Source: Serratia symbiotica
GTDB taxonomy: Bacteria; Pseudomonadota; Gammaproteobacteria; Enterobacterales; Enterobacteriaceae
DNA: 64,000 nucleotides
NCBI RefSeq assembly: GCF_000821185.2
Contig: NZ_CP050855.1
Span: 3,162,001-3,226,000 of the forward strand
Direction: 5' to 3'
Shown: piece after piece, positions 47,455-57,411 of the stretch
How positions within the stretch are numbered: position 1 is the stretch's first letter
Layout of the letters: every line of letters starts with the position of its first letter
Program-made: the position numbers and the translations under genes
Notes under the pieces: model-generated
What the model was told of the DNA's origin: nothing
Databases searched by the model: none
What the model saw: only the letters and a program-made list of their open reading frames with translations

Positions 47455-48834
47455 ATGTCGAACAGTGCAATGAGTGTAGTGATCCTCGCCGCAGGCAAAG
47501 GAACACGCATGTATTCCGATCTTCCCAAGGTGTTACACCCGTTGGCGGGCAAGCCAATGGTGCAACACGTCATTGATGCCGCGATGAAGTTGGGTGCACA
47601 AAATGTCCATCTAGTGTACGGCCATGGTGGCGATCAGTTGAAAAGCACCTTGTCTGATGGCGCGCTGAACTGGGTACTACAGGTTGAACAGTTAGGTACT
47701 GGGCACGCGATGCAACAGGCCGCGCCATATTTTTCCGATAATGAAGACGTGCTGATGCTGTACGGTGACGTGCCGTTGATCTCTGTCGAGACTCTCACCC
47801 GGCTGCTGGCGGCAAAGCCGCAGGGCGGCATAGGTCTGCTGACAGTGAGACTGGACGACCCAAGCGGCTACGGGCGTATTGTGCGCGAAAATGGCGAGGT
47901 GGTGGGCATTGTTGAGCATAAAGACGCCAGCGAGATGCAACGCCAGATCAACGAAATAAATACCGGCATTCTAGTGGCCAATGGGCGCGATCTTAAGTGC
48001 TGGCTGGATATGCTCAACAACGATAATGCGCAGGGTGAATATTACATCACAGATATCATCGCATTGGCCCATGCGGACGGCAAAAAAATAGAGGCGGTAC
48101 ATCCAACGAACCCAAGCGAAGTCGAAGGTGTTAACAACTGCTTGCAGCTAGCGGCACTAGAGCGGGTATTCCAGTCAAAACAATCTGAAAAGCTGCTGCT
48201 AGCTGGCGTTATGCTGCTGGATCCGGCACGTTTTGATCTACGCGGTGAACTCGTCTATGGTCGCGATATATCTATTGATGCTAATGTGATTATTGAAGGC
48301 ACTGTCAAGCTGGGCGATCGGGTAAAAATCGGTATCGGCTGCGTATTAAAAAACTGCGAGATTGGTAACGATTGCGAGATCAGCCCATACAGCGTACTGG
48401 AAGATACGGTGCTGGAAGCTAATTGCACCGTGGGGCCTTTCGCTCGCCTGCGCCCCGGCACTAAACTGGCTGCTGGTGCTCACGTTGGCAATTTCGTGGA
48501 AATGAAAAAGGCGCACTTGGGTAAAGGTTCCAAAGCGGGTCATCTGAGTTATCTAGGTGATGCCGAGATTGGCGATGGTGTAAATATTGGTGCAGGCACC
48601 ATCACCTGCAATTACGATGGTGCTAATAAACATAAAACCATTATCGGTGACGACGTATTTATCGGTTCTGATAGCCAACTGGTGGCACCGGTTTCTGTCG
48701 GCAAAGGTTCCACTATTGCCGCTGGCACCACGGTCACCCGTGATATTGACGAAAACGAACTGGTGCTGAGTCGCATTAAGCAGAAACATATCCAGGGTTG
48801 GCCGCGCCCGGTTAAAAAAGTATGCCCTAAATAA
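47455..48834 (+). CDS. glmU: Bifunctional UDP-GlcNAc pyrophosphorylase / glucosamine-1-phosphate acetyltransferase
   Basis: 459 residues from the ATG at 47455 ([19 protein letters not shown]) with AGG seven bases before; an upstream in-frame ATG at 47350 is rejected. The uridyltransferase motif is [29 protein letters not shown] and LYGDVPLIS follow. The left-handed beta-helix acetyltransferase runs from about residue 250 ([19 protein letters not shown]). It makes UDP-GlcNAc for peptidoglycan and LPS. The last residues after RPVKK are VCPK rather than the usual KK end, because a palindromic repeat begins there and supplies the last codons and the stop. Confidence 0.97.
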   Translation: MSNSAMSVVILAAGKGTRMYSDLPKVLHPLAGKPMVQHVIDAAMKLGAQNVHLVYGHGGDQLKSTLSDGALNWVLQVEQLGTGHAMQQAAPYFSDNEDVLMLYGDVPLISVETLTRLLAAKPQGGIGLLTVRLDDPSGYGRIVRENGEVVGIVEHKDASEMQRQINEINTGILVANGRDLKCWLDMLNNDNAQGEYYITDIIALAHADGKKIEAVHPTNPSEVEGVNNCLQLAALERVFQSKQSEKLLLAGVMLLDPARFDLRGELVYGRDISIDANVIIEGTVKLGDRVKIGIGCVLKNCEIGNDCEISPYSVLEDTVLEANCTVGPFARLRPGTKLAAGAHVGNFVEMKKAHLGKGSKAGHLSYLGDAEIGDGVNIGAGTITCNYDGANKHKTIIGDDVFIGSDSQLVAPVSVGKGSTIAAGTTVTRDIDENELVLSRIKQKHIQGWPRPVKKVCPK

Positions 48835-49020
48835 TTTGAGTTGCAGGAAGGCGGCAACGCAGCGAAAAATCGGTCGGGAACCGATTTGAACCGCGCTTGC
48901 GTTGGGTTGCAGGCTGAACTTCAGGGATGAGGTTGATTAATCCCCAGGCGCTGACACCCGTCAGTGACTGGGGTGAGCGAGAAAAGCTCACGCACAGGCA
49001 ACTTGAAGTATGACGGGTAT
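48823..49020. repeat. Long palindromic repeat, copy A (glmU-glmS)
   Basis: About 198 bases from TATGCCCTAAATAATTTG to CTTGAAGTATGACGGGTAT. The ends form inverted repeats (TATACCCxxxATAxTTxxAGTTGC type). Homologous over its length to the copy at 59189-59375, with shared blocks such as AAATCGGTCGGGAAC, GATGAGGTT, CAGTGACTGGGGTGAGCGAG and ACGCACAGGCAACTTGAAG. Such long palindromes are known as intergenic repeats in Yersiniaceae; the exact family name was not checked. Confidence 0.8.
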
Positions 49021-49170
49021 AAGTAGCATGTTTTGCGTTGGGTTCCGGTAATGAACCCAATAAAAAACATACTAAATCCCCAATGTCTAAGGCAGCGGGG
49101 ATGCATGGTGAAATCAGTTTGATATCATGAAAGTACGTCCCTGAGGGCGTTTAAATTAGGAATATAGCTG
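49021..49170 (+). promoter_or_regulatory. glmS leader region
   Basis: 150 bases between the repeat and glmS. An inverted arm pair near 49021-49077 (TGTTTTTTATTGGGTTC type) and AGGAATATAGCTG before the ATG are seen. In enterobacteria the glmS leader is the target of the GlmZ sRNA; I cannot confirm the pairing here. Confidence 0.4.
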
Positions 49171-51000
49171 ATGTGTGGAATTGTAGGTGCAGTAGCGCAA
49201 CGAGATATTGCAGAAATCCTGTTGGAAGGTTTACGCCGTCTTGAGTACCGTGGTTATGACTCCGCTGGTTTGGTGGTGGTAGATACTGAAGGCAACATCA
49301 GCCGCCTGCGCCGCGTAGGCAAAGTGCAAAAACTGGCTGAAGTCGCAGAACAACATGAACTGCACGGCGGCACCGGTATTGCCCACACCCGTTGGGCGAC
49401 GCACGGTGAACCGACTGAAGCGAATGCGCACCCACATGTTTCTGATTACATTACTGTGGTGCATAACGGTATCATCGAAAACCACGAACCGCTGCGTGAG
49501 TTGCTGATCGAACGTGGCTACTGCTTCAGTTCAGAAACTGATACTGAAGTGATTGCTCATCTGGTGCATTGGGAGCACAAGCAGGGCGGCACACTGCTGG
49601 AAGTGGTTCAGCGAGTGATCCCTCAACTGTGCGGTGCCTATGGCACCGTCGTGATGGATAACCGCGATCCAAACGTACTGGTGGGTGCACGCTCCGGCAG
49701 CCCGTTGGTGATTGGGCTTGGTGTCGGTGAAAACTTTATCGCTTCCGATCAACTGGCGCTATTACCGGTAACCCGCCGCTTTATCTTTCTGGAAGAAGGC
49801 GATCTGGTTGAGATGACTCGCCGCACCGTCAACATTTTCGACAAGCAAGGCAACCCGGTTGAACGTCCTGAAATAGAATCCCAGGTGCAGTATGACGCCG
49901 GTGACAAGGGTGCGCACCGCCACTACATGCAGAAAGAGATCTACGAACAGCCGCTGGCGTTGAAAAACACCCTGGAAGGGCGTTTCAGCCAAGGCCAAAT
50001 TAACCTGAGCGAGCTTGGCTCACGCGCTGATGAACTGTTGGCAAAGGTACAGCATGTGCAGATTATCGCTTGCGGCACCTCCTATCACTCTGGCATGGTG
50101 GCGCGTTACTGGTTTGAAGCGCTGGCAACTGTACCTTGCGATGTCGAGATCGCCTCCGAATTCCGCTACCGCAAATCGGCAGTGCGACCAGGTAGCTTGA
50201 TTATCACGCTGTCACAGTCTGGCGAAACCGCCGATACTCTGGCGGCGTTGCGCCTGTCCAAAGAGCTGGGCTACCTCGGTTCGTTGGCGGTGTGCAACGT
50301 GGCTGGTTCTTCTTTGGTGCGTGAATCCGATCTGGCGTTGATGACCAAGGCTGGCACTGAAATCGGCGTAGCCTCCACCAAGGCTTTCACCACTCAGCTT
50401 GCGGTGTTGTTGATGCTGGTGGTGCGTTTGGGTCGCCTGAAGGGCATGGAGGAAAGCGTGGAACATGACATCGTGCACGCTTTGCAGGCGCTGCCGGCAC
50501 GTATCGAGAAAATGTTGTCGATGGACAACATTATCGAAGCGCTGGCGGAAGATTTCTCCGACAAGCATCACGCGTTATTCCTCGGACGTGGCGATCAGTA
50601 CCCGATCGCTATGGAGGGGGCATTGAAGCTGAAAGAGATCTCCTATATCCATGCCGAAGCCTATGCAGCAGGTGAATTAAAGCATGGGCCGTTGGCCTTG
50701 ATTGATGCTGATATGCCGGTGATCGTGGTGGCACCGAATAACGAGCTATTGGAAAAGTTGAAATCCAATATTGAAGAAGTGCGCACGCGCGGTGGGCGGT
50801 TGTATGTATTCGCTGATCAGGATGCTGGCTTTGTCAGCAGTGAAGGAATGACCATCATTCCATTGCCGCACGTTGAAGAAATCGTAGCACCAATCTTCTA
50901 TACCGTGCCGTTGCAATTGTTGTCTTATCATGTAGCACTGATTAAAGGCACCGATGTTGATCAGCCGCGTAATTTGGCGAAGTCAGTGACGGTTGAATAA
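49171..51000 (+). CDS. glmS: Glutamine--fructose-6-phosphate aminotransferase (isomerizing)
   Basis: 609 residues. The N-terminal nucleophile Cys follows the start in [35 protein letters not shown] is the glutaminase site. The two SIS domains follow, with [19 protein letters not shown] and the C-terminal [13 protein letters not shown]. It makes glucosamine-6-phosphate, the entry to UDP-GlcNAc with GlmU just upstream. The 3' end of glmS is the conserved attTn7 target. The sequence past the stop, after its own terminator, is foreign. Confidence 0.98.
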   Translation: MCGIVGAVAQRDIAEILLEGLRRLEYRGYDSAGLVVVDTEGNISRLRRVGKVQKLAEVAEQHELHGGTGIAHTRWATHGEPTEANAHPHVSDYITVVHNGIIENHEPLRELLIERGYCFSSETDTEVIAHLVHWEHKQGGTLLEVVQRVIPQLCGAYGTVVMDNRDPNVLVGARSGSPLVIGLGVGENFIASDQLALLPVTRRFIFLEEGDLVEMTRRTVNIFDKQGNPVERPEIESQVQYDAGDKGAHRHYMQKEIYEQPLALKNTLEGRFSQGQINLSELGSRADELLAKVQHVQIIACGTSYHSGMVARYWFEALATVPCDVEIASEFRYRKSAVRPGSLIITLSQSGETADTLAALRLSKELGYLGSLAVCNVAGSSLVRESDLALMTKAGTEIGVASTKAFTTQLAVLLMLVVRLGRLKGMEESVEHDIVHALQALPARIEKMLSMDNIIEALAEDFSDKHHALFLGRGDQYPIAMEGALKLKEISYIHAEAYAAGELKHGPLALIDADMPVIVVAPNNELLEKLKSNIEEVRTRGGRLYVFADQDAGFVSSEGMTIIPLPHVEEIVAPIFYTVPLQLLSYHVALIKGTDVDQPRNLAKSVTVE

Positions 51001-51059
51001 CTGAAGCAGGCAGATTAGCGATAATTGTGGGTGGACAAAATAGTCGTTAACTAGAAAAG

Positions 51060-51097
51060 TCCGGTTATGTTGTTTAAAAAAGCATACCGGATTTTTT
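51060..51097 (+). terminator. Rho-independent terminator of glmS
   Basis: TCCGGTTATG / CATACCGGA arms with a 13-base loop and a run of six T residues. Confidence 0.85.
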
Positions 51098-51120
51098 ATG
51101 GCTAAGTCAAAGCAATCACT

Positions 51121-51603
51121 GTAAGCGTCCGGCGAACGCACATTGTTAACAAAATTCTGCTGCCACATGCTGCCTTCATTCAATACAATGACCCTGAGTT
51201 GAAGCATGGTGAAACGGTATTCTTACAATGAACGGCAACAGCCTCTCGACGCCTGGCAACACAGCGGATTAACTAAACAGCACTATTGTCGGCAGCATGA
51301 TTTGTACCCGGCCGCCTTTTATTACTGGCTTAACCATCATCACGATGACGCTACCGTGGCTATTCCCGCAGCCTTTATTCCTATACGCTGGGTCAAGCCC
51401 GGAAAGCCAACGCAGAATGTGTTTATTGAACGCTTCAACCGGACAGACCGGACAGACCGGACAGAGATACTGGATTTTACCTGTTCAGAACGCTGCATGA
51501 GGTGCGAGAAATTGCAGAGAAATGGCTGAGCGAATATAACTGTGAACGTCCGCATGAATCCTTGAACAATCTAACGATGCAGGCGTGCTACATTCTAAAA
51601 TAG
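51121..51603 (+). mobile_element. Chimeric remnant: IS66-family 5' end joined to IS3-family orfB 3' end
   Basis: The left part begins with GTAAGCGTCCGGCGAACGC, the typical IS66 terminal sequence. From an ATG at 51206 it encodes an IS66 TnpA-like N-terminus (LDAWQHSGLTKQHYCRQHD, then AAFIPIR). At about 51395 it switches in frame to the end of an IS3-family OrfB (GKPTQNVFIERFNRT). A 9-base unit CCGGACAGA is present in three copies at about 51439-51465, adding DRTDRT to the protein. One base is then missing at about 51474. The rest continues in another frame as FYLFRTLHEVREIAEKW and SEYNCERPHESLNNLT to a stop near 51603. Confidence 0.8.
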
Positions 51604-51672
51604 AACACCGTATCGTTTTTTATAAGAAATAGGATAATGACTGTTATAAAATAAATTTTTTGAGGTAATATA

Positions 51673-52778
51673 ATGTTCAGACGGATTAGTAATTCTCATA
51701 CATTAAGCCAAGCTATCTTGCTAAAAGCAAATAATAAAAATATATCTGATAAAACACTTGATAAAATAGGAAAAAAATAACCTGTATAAAAAACTCAGTA
51801 GAACCGATGGAAAAAAGATTAGGAAAAAATACTATTACGCCATATGATTATGCTTTTGGCATGAATGAGGTATGCACAGCTCTACAAAAAATAAAAAATC
51901 ATACTGTCTATGAAAAAATTAGTAAGGTACTCGGAGAGCATTCTGTGGAATATGCCCTCTTACATACCACAAAGCTATTAAAGGAAAACACTCAATCTAA
52001 CATAGTTTCTAACATTTTTGATACTCTAACCTTGCCTGTTATTTGCAAATCAGAAAGCAATAACATTGGTAATAGAATTGTTAATTTTAGTTGCTTGAAT
52101 TCTCTTTTTACATATGTAAATAAAAGTCGTGATGGAAATTTCAAAGCTATTACAAAAATGGCAAAAAATGATAGCATTAATAGAATGCATTATACATGCA
52201 TAGACGTATTTAAAAAAGGCAGTAAAATAGATTTAGTTGTTTATGAGTCAGCCTGTTTACAAGGTATTGCATCTGCAGGCCCCGATTATGGGGTTAAGTA
52301 CCTCAGAAACGTATTAAAAGATCAATTTACCAAAGGAAAGATAAAACCTGAAAACATACGAGTTGGTGTAATTGAAATGGGGATTCAAAATAGCCCTAGT
52401 GACTGTGCTATTTTCTCTGTTTCTACAGCAAAAAATTTGTATAAAAATACTGAAACTTCAGAGTTGATGTTCTCTAAATTGAATAATCGAGGGGAAAAGT
52501 TCACTCTATTTTATAATTCATCTGCAAAAAATACCATTATCGACCCCAAAAGTGTGAAGCAATGTATTGATTTACATCCATTATTTCTTAAACATGCCAC
52601 ATCCAAATCAGGAATTATGCTAACTAACGCTAAAGATAAAAAAATTAATAAAAAAGGAGAAACCTTACAGCAAAGGATTGTAGGGAATTATCAGTTGAGA
52701 GATGGTTTGATATATTCAAATTCCATCGAAGTTAAACGTGAAATTTATTTACATAGGATTAATGAAAGAAATTCATGA
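51673..52778 (+). CDS. YopJ-family serine/threonine acetyltransferase effector (5' part in a second frame)
   Basis: A 323-residue frame (ATG 51807) matches the YopJ family. MHYTCIDVFKKG carries the catalytic His (residue 128 counted from 51807). LVVYESA carries Glu 147. IEMGIQNSPSDCAIFSVSTA carries Cys 200. The His-Glu spacing of 19 equals that of Yersinia YopJ. PLFLKHA and INKKGET later follow YopJ order. Upstream, ATG 51673 with GAGG seven bases before it opens a 35-codon frame (MFRRISNSHTLSQAILLK) that ends at TAA 51778 in the -1-related frame. The two meet at seven A residues (51771-51777). A -1 shift there would give one protein of about 368 residues with a Ser/Asn-rich N-terminus suited to type III secretion. 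The gene is far more AT-rich than its neighbours and flanked by IS debris, so it was acquired. Without the shift, translation could only begin at 51807. Confidence 0.85.
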
Positions 52779-52789
52779 TGTGTGTAATT

Positions 52790-52992
52790 CATAGACATCG
52801 TTTCAATTTTCTCAGCTCAAGTTTAAGCTTATAATTCTGCTCTGGTATATGATCTTCACTGGGCTGATAGTTCGCTTGAACGATATCAGAGTATGGCGTT
52901 TGTTCCGCAAGTTCGAAGTAGCGCTTCATCGACGTTTTACCGTTGTGAGCGCTATGAGGACGTTCCCAATGGTAGTCATGCTGCCATTACTC
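52790..52992 (-). pseudogene. IS481-like transposase C-terminal fragment
   Basis: The minus strand reads DYHWERPHSAHNGKTSMKRY, FELAEQTPYSDIVQANY and NYKLKLELRKLKR. This resembles the end of an integrase-core transposase of the IS481 type (NWERPHSALNGKTP motif). Only about 60 residues remain. It abuts the IS3-family remnant at about 53000 and the effector gene on the other side. Confidence 0.65.
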
Positions 52993-53006
52993 GTTGGCTG
53001 AGAGGT

Positions 53007-54050
53007 CTAGGGTAGTGTAAATCTGTCGTATGAGTCGCCCGTGCTGCCAGTCGAGGGCAGCAGTTTTGCATCCTTTAGCCGCTGTGTGTACGCCAGCGAC
53101 ACATATTGCGAGCCTTTATCGCTGTGATGGATTGTGCCGCTGGGGCGTCTGGCCCACAACGCCTGCTCCAACGCATCCAGCACGAACGCCGTTTCCATCA
53201 TGGACGATACCCGCCCGCCCACGATACAACCGGCGAATACATCAATGACGAACGCCACGTACGCGAACCCCCGCCAGGTGCTCACATACGTGAAGTCTGA
53301 CACCCACAACGGGTCTGGCTGCTCTGCCACGAACTGACGGTTCATCCGATCGCCCGCAGCGGCCTCTTTCCGGCTGACGGTGGTTCGCACTTTTTTACCC
53401 CGCAGTACGCCCGTAAGCCCCGCCGCTTTCATCAGACGTGCCACCGTGCATCTGGCCACTCTCGCTTGCAACTGGCATCAAACCTTGCGCACACCATACA
53501 CACAGTGGTTTTCATCATACACGCGCTGTACCTCCACCTTCAGCAGGTCATCATGCCGCGCTCCGGATAGCGTTTATGTTGCTGATGCCGGTAATACGTC
53601 GACGGGGCGATATCCAGCTCGTGGCATACCGATCCGACCCCGTGTTTGCTGCGCAAGGTATCCACCAGGGGCGTAATTTTTTCCAGAGGCGGTCGAACTC
53701 CGCCTTCACAAAATACGCGGAAGCCTGGCGCAGGATATCATTACTGCGACGCAGTTCGCGGACTTCGCGCTCCAGCTCCTTCAGACGCTGGCGTTCAGTG
53801 GTACTCAGTCCGCCATCACCGCCACCGGTATCCCGTTCATGCTGGCGAAAGCCAGGTACGGAGAATCTCCGGCGTGCAGCCTATCTTGGGGGCGATGGAG
53901 CTGAGAGCGGCCCATTGCGAACCATATTCGTCCTGGCTTTCCAGAACCAAACGAACGGCCCGCTGACGGACTTCGGGGGAAAAGCGGGTATTTTTAGTCA
54001 TCCTGTTTACCTCTCTCTCAGAAAGTTTAGTCTCCAGGATTACCGGTGCG
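53007..54050 (-). mobile_element. IS3-family element remnant with orfA and orfB
   Basis: orfA starts at 54001 ([19 protein letters not shown]), reads [13 protein letters not shown], loses one base near 53850, and continues in another frame ([20 protein letters not shown], then [18 protein letters not shown]). orfB is open at 53007-53471 with WVSDFTYVSTWRGFAYVAFV (first Asp) and TIHHSDKGSQYVSLAYT (second Asp). It stops at GSTGDSYDRFTLP just where the catalytic Glu block should begin, and upstream it has a stop and frameshift near 53480-53550. The element is inactive and cut at its 3' end. Confidence 0.85.
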
Positions 54051-54096
54051 GTTCAGAGCTTCCTGACTTATCTCTCTCCAAGAAAATCAGGGCGGT

Positions 54097-54540
54097 TCAA
54101 ACCGCTGATGTGGCACGAAGTGTTCGCAGCCCCAAGAGCACGATAACCACCATGACCAACCCCGCTATGATGGCTACGCTGAACCCTGCCCGTGCGCCAA
54201 AGACGTCGATGACCATGCCTGCGAGTACACTACCGAGCGCTACACCGATGTTGATGCCAGTCGTCATCCAGATGAGACCTTCGGTGAGTCTGGATGGCGG
54301 AACAATGATCGTACCAAGATTCATAACAATGACCATCGTTGGTGCAAATGACATACCTGCCACAAAGAGCATCACGGAAAGGATATAGACGTCCGGTGAG
54401 AACATAGGCAATACAGCTGTGACTGAAGTTACCAGTACCCCAACGAAGAACTGCTTTTCAATGGGTAAGGAAACCCTTAATGCGCCAAACGTCAGGCCCG
54501 AAATCATTGAACCTAGTGCATACCAGACAAAGGGATATAC
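54097..54540 (-). pseudogene. C-terminal fragment of an MFS transporter
   Basis: About 147 residues with roughly five hydrophobic segments, reading YALGSMISGLTFGALRVSL, then MFVAGMSFAPTMVIVMN, PPSRLTEGLIWMTTGINIG and GSVLAGMVIDVFGARAGF. This is the last third of an MFS protein of the 12-TM drug or arabinose efflux type. The 5' two thirds are replaced by IS256-family sequence in frame at about 54538, so no complete transporter exists. Its downstream flank is the IS3 remnant. Confidence 0.75.
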
Positions 54541-55003
54541 CGCCTCCAGTGGGCGCTATTGCCACTGTTTTAACTCAGGTATCACCTTATCGATGACGGC
54601 GCTGATCGTGGCACTGGACACGCTAAAAGCGCGATTTCCTGACTGATAGCTTTGTCACTCATGCCGAGGGCAAACATCCGTATGATCTTGCGTTCGATCT
54701 CATCGGACAGCGTGGTCTGATGCTTTTTCACCCGTTGAGGTTCAAAAGAGCCGTTGCGCTCCCGAGGCGTGGCCAGTTCAAAAGCGCCTGTGGGTGTTTT
54801 GACTGTTTTTGGGGTCGAGCCGTTTTTACGGTTGGCTTCAAGGTCTTGAGCCAGATGGGAGTCAAGTTCAGCGGCCAAAGCAGCTTCCGTCAAAGGCTTG
54901 ATTAACGGAGTTAAAATACCAGCTTTGCCCGTCAAGGCCTGGTCATCCTGACATGCTTTCAGGGCTTTATCGAAATCGAAGGGTTGGGATATGTGTCATT
55001 CCT
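54535..55003 (-). pseudogene. IS256-family transposase N-terminal fragment
   Basis: The minus strand encodes FDFDKALKACQDDQ, then GKAGILTPLIKPLTEAALAA, RKNGSTPKTVKTPTGAFELA and LSDEIERKIIRMFALGMSD. Next comes a deletion and frameshift (SVSSATISAVIDKVIPEL follows in another frame), a stop at QWQ-TAG, and RPLEAVYPFVW. This is the IS256-family transposase N-terminus and the beginning of its catalytic domain. The catalytic part is missing, replaced by the MFS fragment at about 54538. The start codon region is also frame-disrupted. Confidence 0.88.
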
Positions 55004-55115
55004 TTTTGATTATATATTGACTTGAATGACACAGAATTTCTAACACTCCCACCGTTTAACGTTCCCCCATCTAACTTTGGGGGATACAATCAACCGACCT
55101 TCTGTCTTCAGTTTC

Positions 55116-56456
55116 CTATAGGTTTAACTTTTTCTCCAAATAGTGGATGTTGGTGCCACCATGCTGGAAGTTTTCGTCGTTCATGATCTTTTGCTGCAAC
55201 TTAATGTTGGTTTTGATGCCATCAATGATCAACTCAGCCAGCGCATTCTTCATGCGGGCAATTGCCACATCTCGGTTTTCACCGTAAGTGATCAGCTTAC
55301 CGATCATGGAGTCATAGTACGGCGGTACCGTATAGCCAGCGTAGATATGAGACTCCCAACGCACGCCGAAACCACCTGGCGCATGGAAACGAGAGATCTT
55401 ACCTGGGCTTGGCAGGAAAGTGTTTGGATCTTCGGCGTTGATACGGCATTCCACCGCGTGGCCGTGGATCTTCACCTCGTGTTGTTTGATCGATAGCGGC
55501 AGACCGGCAGCAATGCGTAACTGCTCTTTGATCAGATCCACACCGGTGATCATCTCAGTAACCGGATGTTCAACCTGAATACGGGTGTTCATTTCGATGA
55601 AATAGAACTCGCCGTTTTCATACAGAAACTCAAAAGTACCTGCACCCCGGTAGCCGATTTCCACGCAGGCTTTCGAGCAGCGTTCGCCGATATAGCGGCG
55701 CATGTCGCTGGTGATACCTGGTGCTGGTGCCTCTTCTACCACTTTCTGGTGGCGGCGCTGCATGGAACAATCACGCTCAGCCAGATAGATGGCGTTGCCC
55801 TGGCCGTCAGCCAATACCTGAATTTCAATATGGCGTGGGTTCTCCAGGTATTTTTCCATATAAACCATGTCGTTGTTGAAAGCCGCTTTGGCTTCCGCTT
55901 TCGTCATGTTAATGGACTGCTCAAGATCTTTATCGCTGTGCACAACGCGCATGCCACGGCCGCCACCACCGCCGGATGCCTTGATGATCACCGGGTAACC
56001 AATACGTTTGGCAAAGGCGTGGTTTTTATCCATATCGTCGGTCAGCGGGCCATCGGAGCCAGGCACACAAGGTACCCCGGCTTTCTTCATGGCATTGATC
56101 GCAGAAACCTTATCGCCCATCAGGCGGATAGTTTCCGCTTTTGGGCCAATAAAGATAAAGCCTGAGCGTTCAACCTGCTCGGCAAAGTCGGCATTCTCGG
56201 ACAGGAAGCCATAGCCAGGGTGGATCGCCACTGCACCGGTGATTTCCGCCGCAGAGATGATAGCCGGGATGTTTAAGTAACTTCTTACCGATGGTGCCGG
56301 GCCGATACACACGGTCTCATCAGCCAGCAGTACGTGTTTCAGATCACGGTCGGCTATGGAGTGAACCGCCACGGTCTTGATGCCCAGCTCTTTGCAGGCA
56401 CGCAAAATACGTAGCGCTATCTCGCCACGGTTGGCGATAACAATTTTATCAAGCAT
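55116..56456 (-). CDS. accC: Acetyl-CoA carboxylase biotin carboxylase subunit
   Basis: 446 residues, an ATP-grasp enzyme. The N-terminal biotin-carboxylase domain starts [20 protein letters not shown]. The Gly-rich ATP loop is [16 protein letters not shown] near residue 160, and [19 protein letters not shown] holds the metal and catalytic residues near residue 290. It carboxylates the biotin on AccB in the first step of fatty acid synthesis. It follows accB by 11 bases, as in E. coli. Its downstream side is the IS-rich breakpoint. Confidence 0.97.
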   Translation of the reverse strand: MLDKIVIANRGEIALRILRACKELGIKTVAVHSIADRDLKHVLLADETVCIGPAPSVRSYLNIPAIISAAEITGAVAIHPGYGFLSENADFAEQVERSGFIFIGPKAETIRLMGDKVSAINAMKKAGVPCVPGSDGPLTDDMDKNHAFAKRIGYPVIIKASGGGGGRGMRVVHSDKDLEQSINMTKAEAKAAFNNDMVYMEKYLENPRHIEIQVLADGQGNAIYLAERDCSMQRRHQKVVEEAPAPGITSDMRRYIGERCSKACVEIGYRGAGTFEFLYENGEFYFIEMNTRIQVEHPVTEMITGVDLIKEQLRIAAGLPLSIKQHEVKIHGHAVECRINAEDPNTFLPSPGKISRFHAPGGFGVRWESHIYAGYTVPPYYDSMIGKLITYGENRDVAIARMKNALAELIIDGIKTNIKLQQKIMNDENFQHGGTNIHYLEKKLNL

Positions 56457-56467
56457 GAGACGCCTCG

Positions 56468-56926
56468 TTATTCGATGACGACCAGTGGCTCGTCATATTC
56501 AACCGGCTGGCCGCTTTCCACCAGAATAGCTTTAACAACACCGGATTTATCTGCCTCGATCTGGTTCATCATTTTCATTGCTTCAACGATGCACAGCGTG
56601 TCGCCGACATTCACGCTCTGGCCAACTTCCACAAAGGCTTTCGCGTCGGGGCTTGGCGTGCGGTAGAAGGTACCGACCATTGGGGAGCGAACGACATGGC
56701 CACTCATCGCTGCAGGGGGTTCTGCACCTGACACGCTGCCTATTGTTGCAGCCAGGGCTGGCTGTTGCTGTGCCGGTAGTGCGTATGCCTGCTGCATCAT
56801 TGGGTAAGCCTGCGCCGGTGCGGCACGGCTGATGCGAACTGATTCTTCGCCTTCAGAGATTTCCAGTTCAGAAATACCTGATTCTTCAACCAGTTCGATC
56901 AGTTTCTTGATTTTACGAATATCCAT
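56468..56926 (-). CDS. accB: Biotin carboxyl carrier protein of acetyl-CoA carboxylase
   Basis: 152 residues. The N-terminus [20 protein letters not shown] is followed by a Pro/Ala/Gln linker (residues 35-75). The C-terminal biotinyl domain carries [12 protein letters not shown] with the biotinylated Lys and the thumb region [12 protein letters not shown]. It is the first gene of accBC and also an autoregulator in E. coli. Intact; four residues shorter than E. coli in the linker. Confidence 0.97.
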   Translation of the reverse strand: MDIRKIKKLIELVEESGISELEISEGEESVRISRAAPAQAYPMMQQAYALPAQQQPALAATIGSVSGAEPPAAMSGHVVRSPMVGTFYRTPSPDAKAFVEVGQSVNVGDTLCIVEAMKMMNQIEADKSGVVKAILVESGQPVEYDEPLVVIE

Positions 56927-56958
56927 GAGTGTGATTCCGTACTCTTTTTGTGTAGCAA

Positions 56959-57411
56959 TTAGTAGGTATTTGACAGACGGTTAACCGCTGCCTGTAAAGC
57001 AAAAGTGTAGCCATTTGCACCCAGCCCGCAGATCACGCCTACCGCTACGTCAGAGAGGTAAGAGTGATGGCGGAAAGGCTCACGAGCGTGCACGTTGGAC
57101 AGATGGATCTCGATAAAGGGGATCTGCACCGCCAGCAATGCATCGCGTAGCGCCACACTGGTGTGCGTGAACGCAGCCGGGTTGATCAAAATGAAATCCG
57201 TGTTGCCGCGTGCCTGATGAACGCGATCGATCAGCAGAGACTCGGCGTTGGATTGCAGATGACTCAGTGTTATATCCAGTGCGGACGCCTGGTTTTCTAA
57301 TTCATTAACAATCTCTGCTAGTGTTGTGCTGCCGTACTTCTCTGGCTCACGCGTCCCCAACAGATTCAGATTGGGGCCGTTTAGAAGCAAAATGTGAAAT
57401 TTATCCGACAT
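56959..57411 (-). CDS. aroQ: 3-dehydroquinate dehydratase type II
   Basis: 150 residues. The family signature [20 protein letters not shown] with the catalytic Tyr lies at the N-terminus. [20 protein letters not shown] and [20 protein letters not shown] provide the substrate and catalytic His residues. It catalyses the third step of the shikimate pathway as a dodecamer. It lies 33 bases upstream of accB, as in Serratia and Yersinia. Confidence 0.96.
   Translation of the reverse strand: MSDKFHILLLNGPNLNLLGTREPEKYGSTTLAEIVNELENQASALDITLSHLQSNAESLLIDRVHQARGNTDFILINPAAFTHTSVALRDALLAVQIPFIEIHLSNVHAREPFRHHSYLSDVAVGVICGLGANGYTFALQAAVNRLSNTY

Noticed and set aside
51439..51465. Tandem 9-base units considered as a CRISPR or VNTR array
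   Set aside because: Only three contiguous copies without spacers, inside a transposase remnant; slippage explains it.
51206..51529. Possible stand-alone regulator of the effector
   Set aside because: Its two halves match IS66 TnpA and IS3 OrfB, so it is transposase debris.
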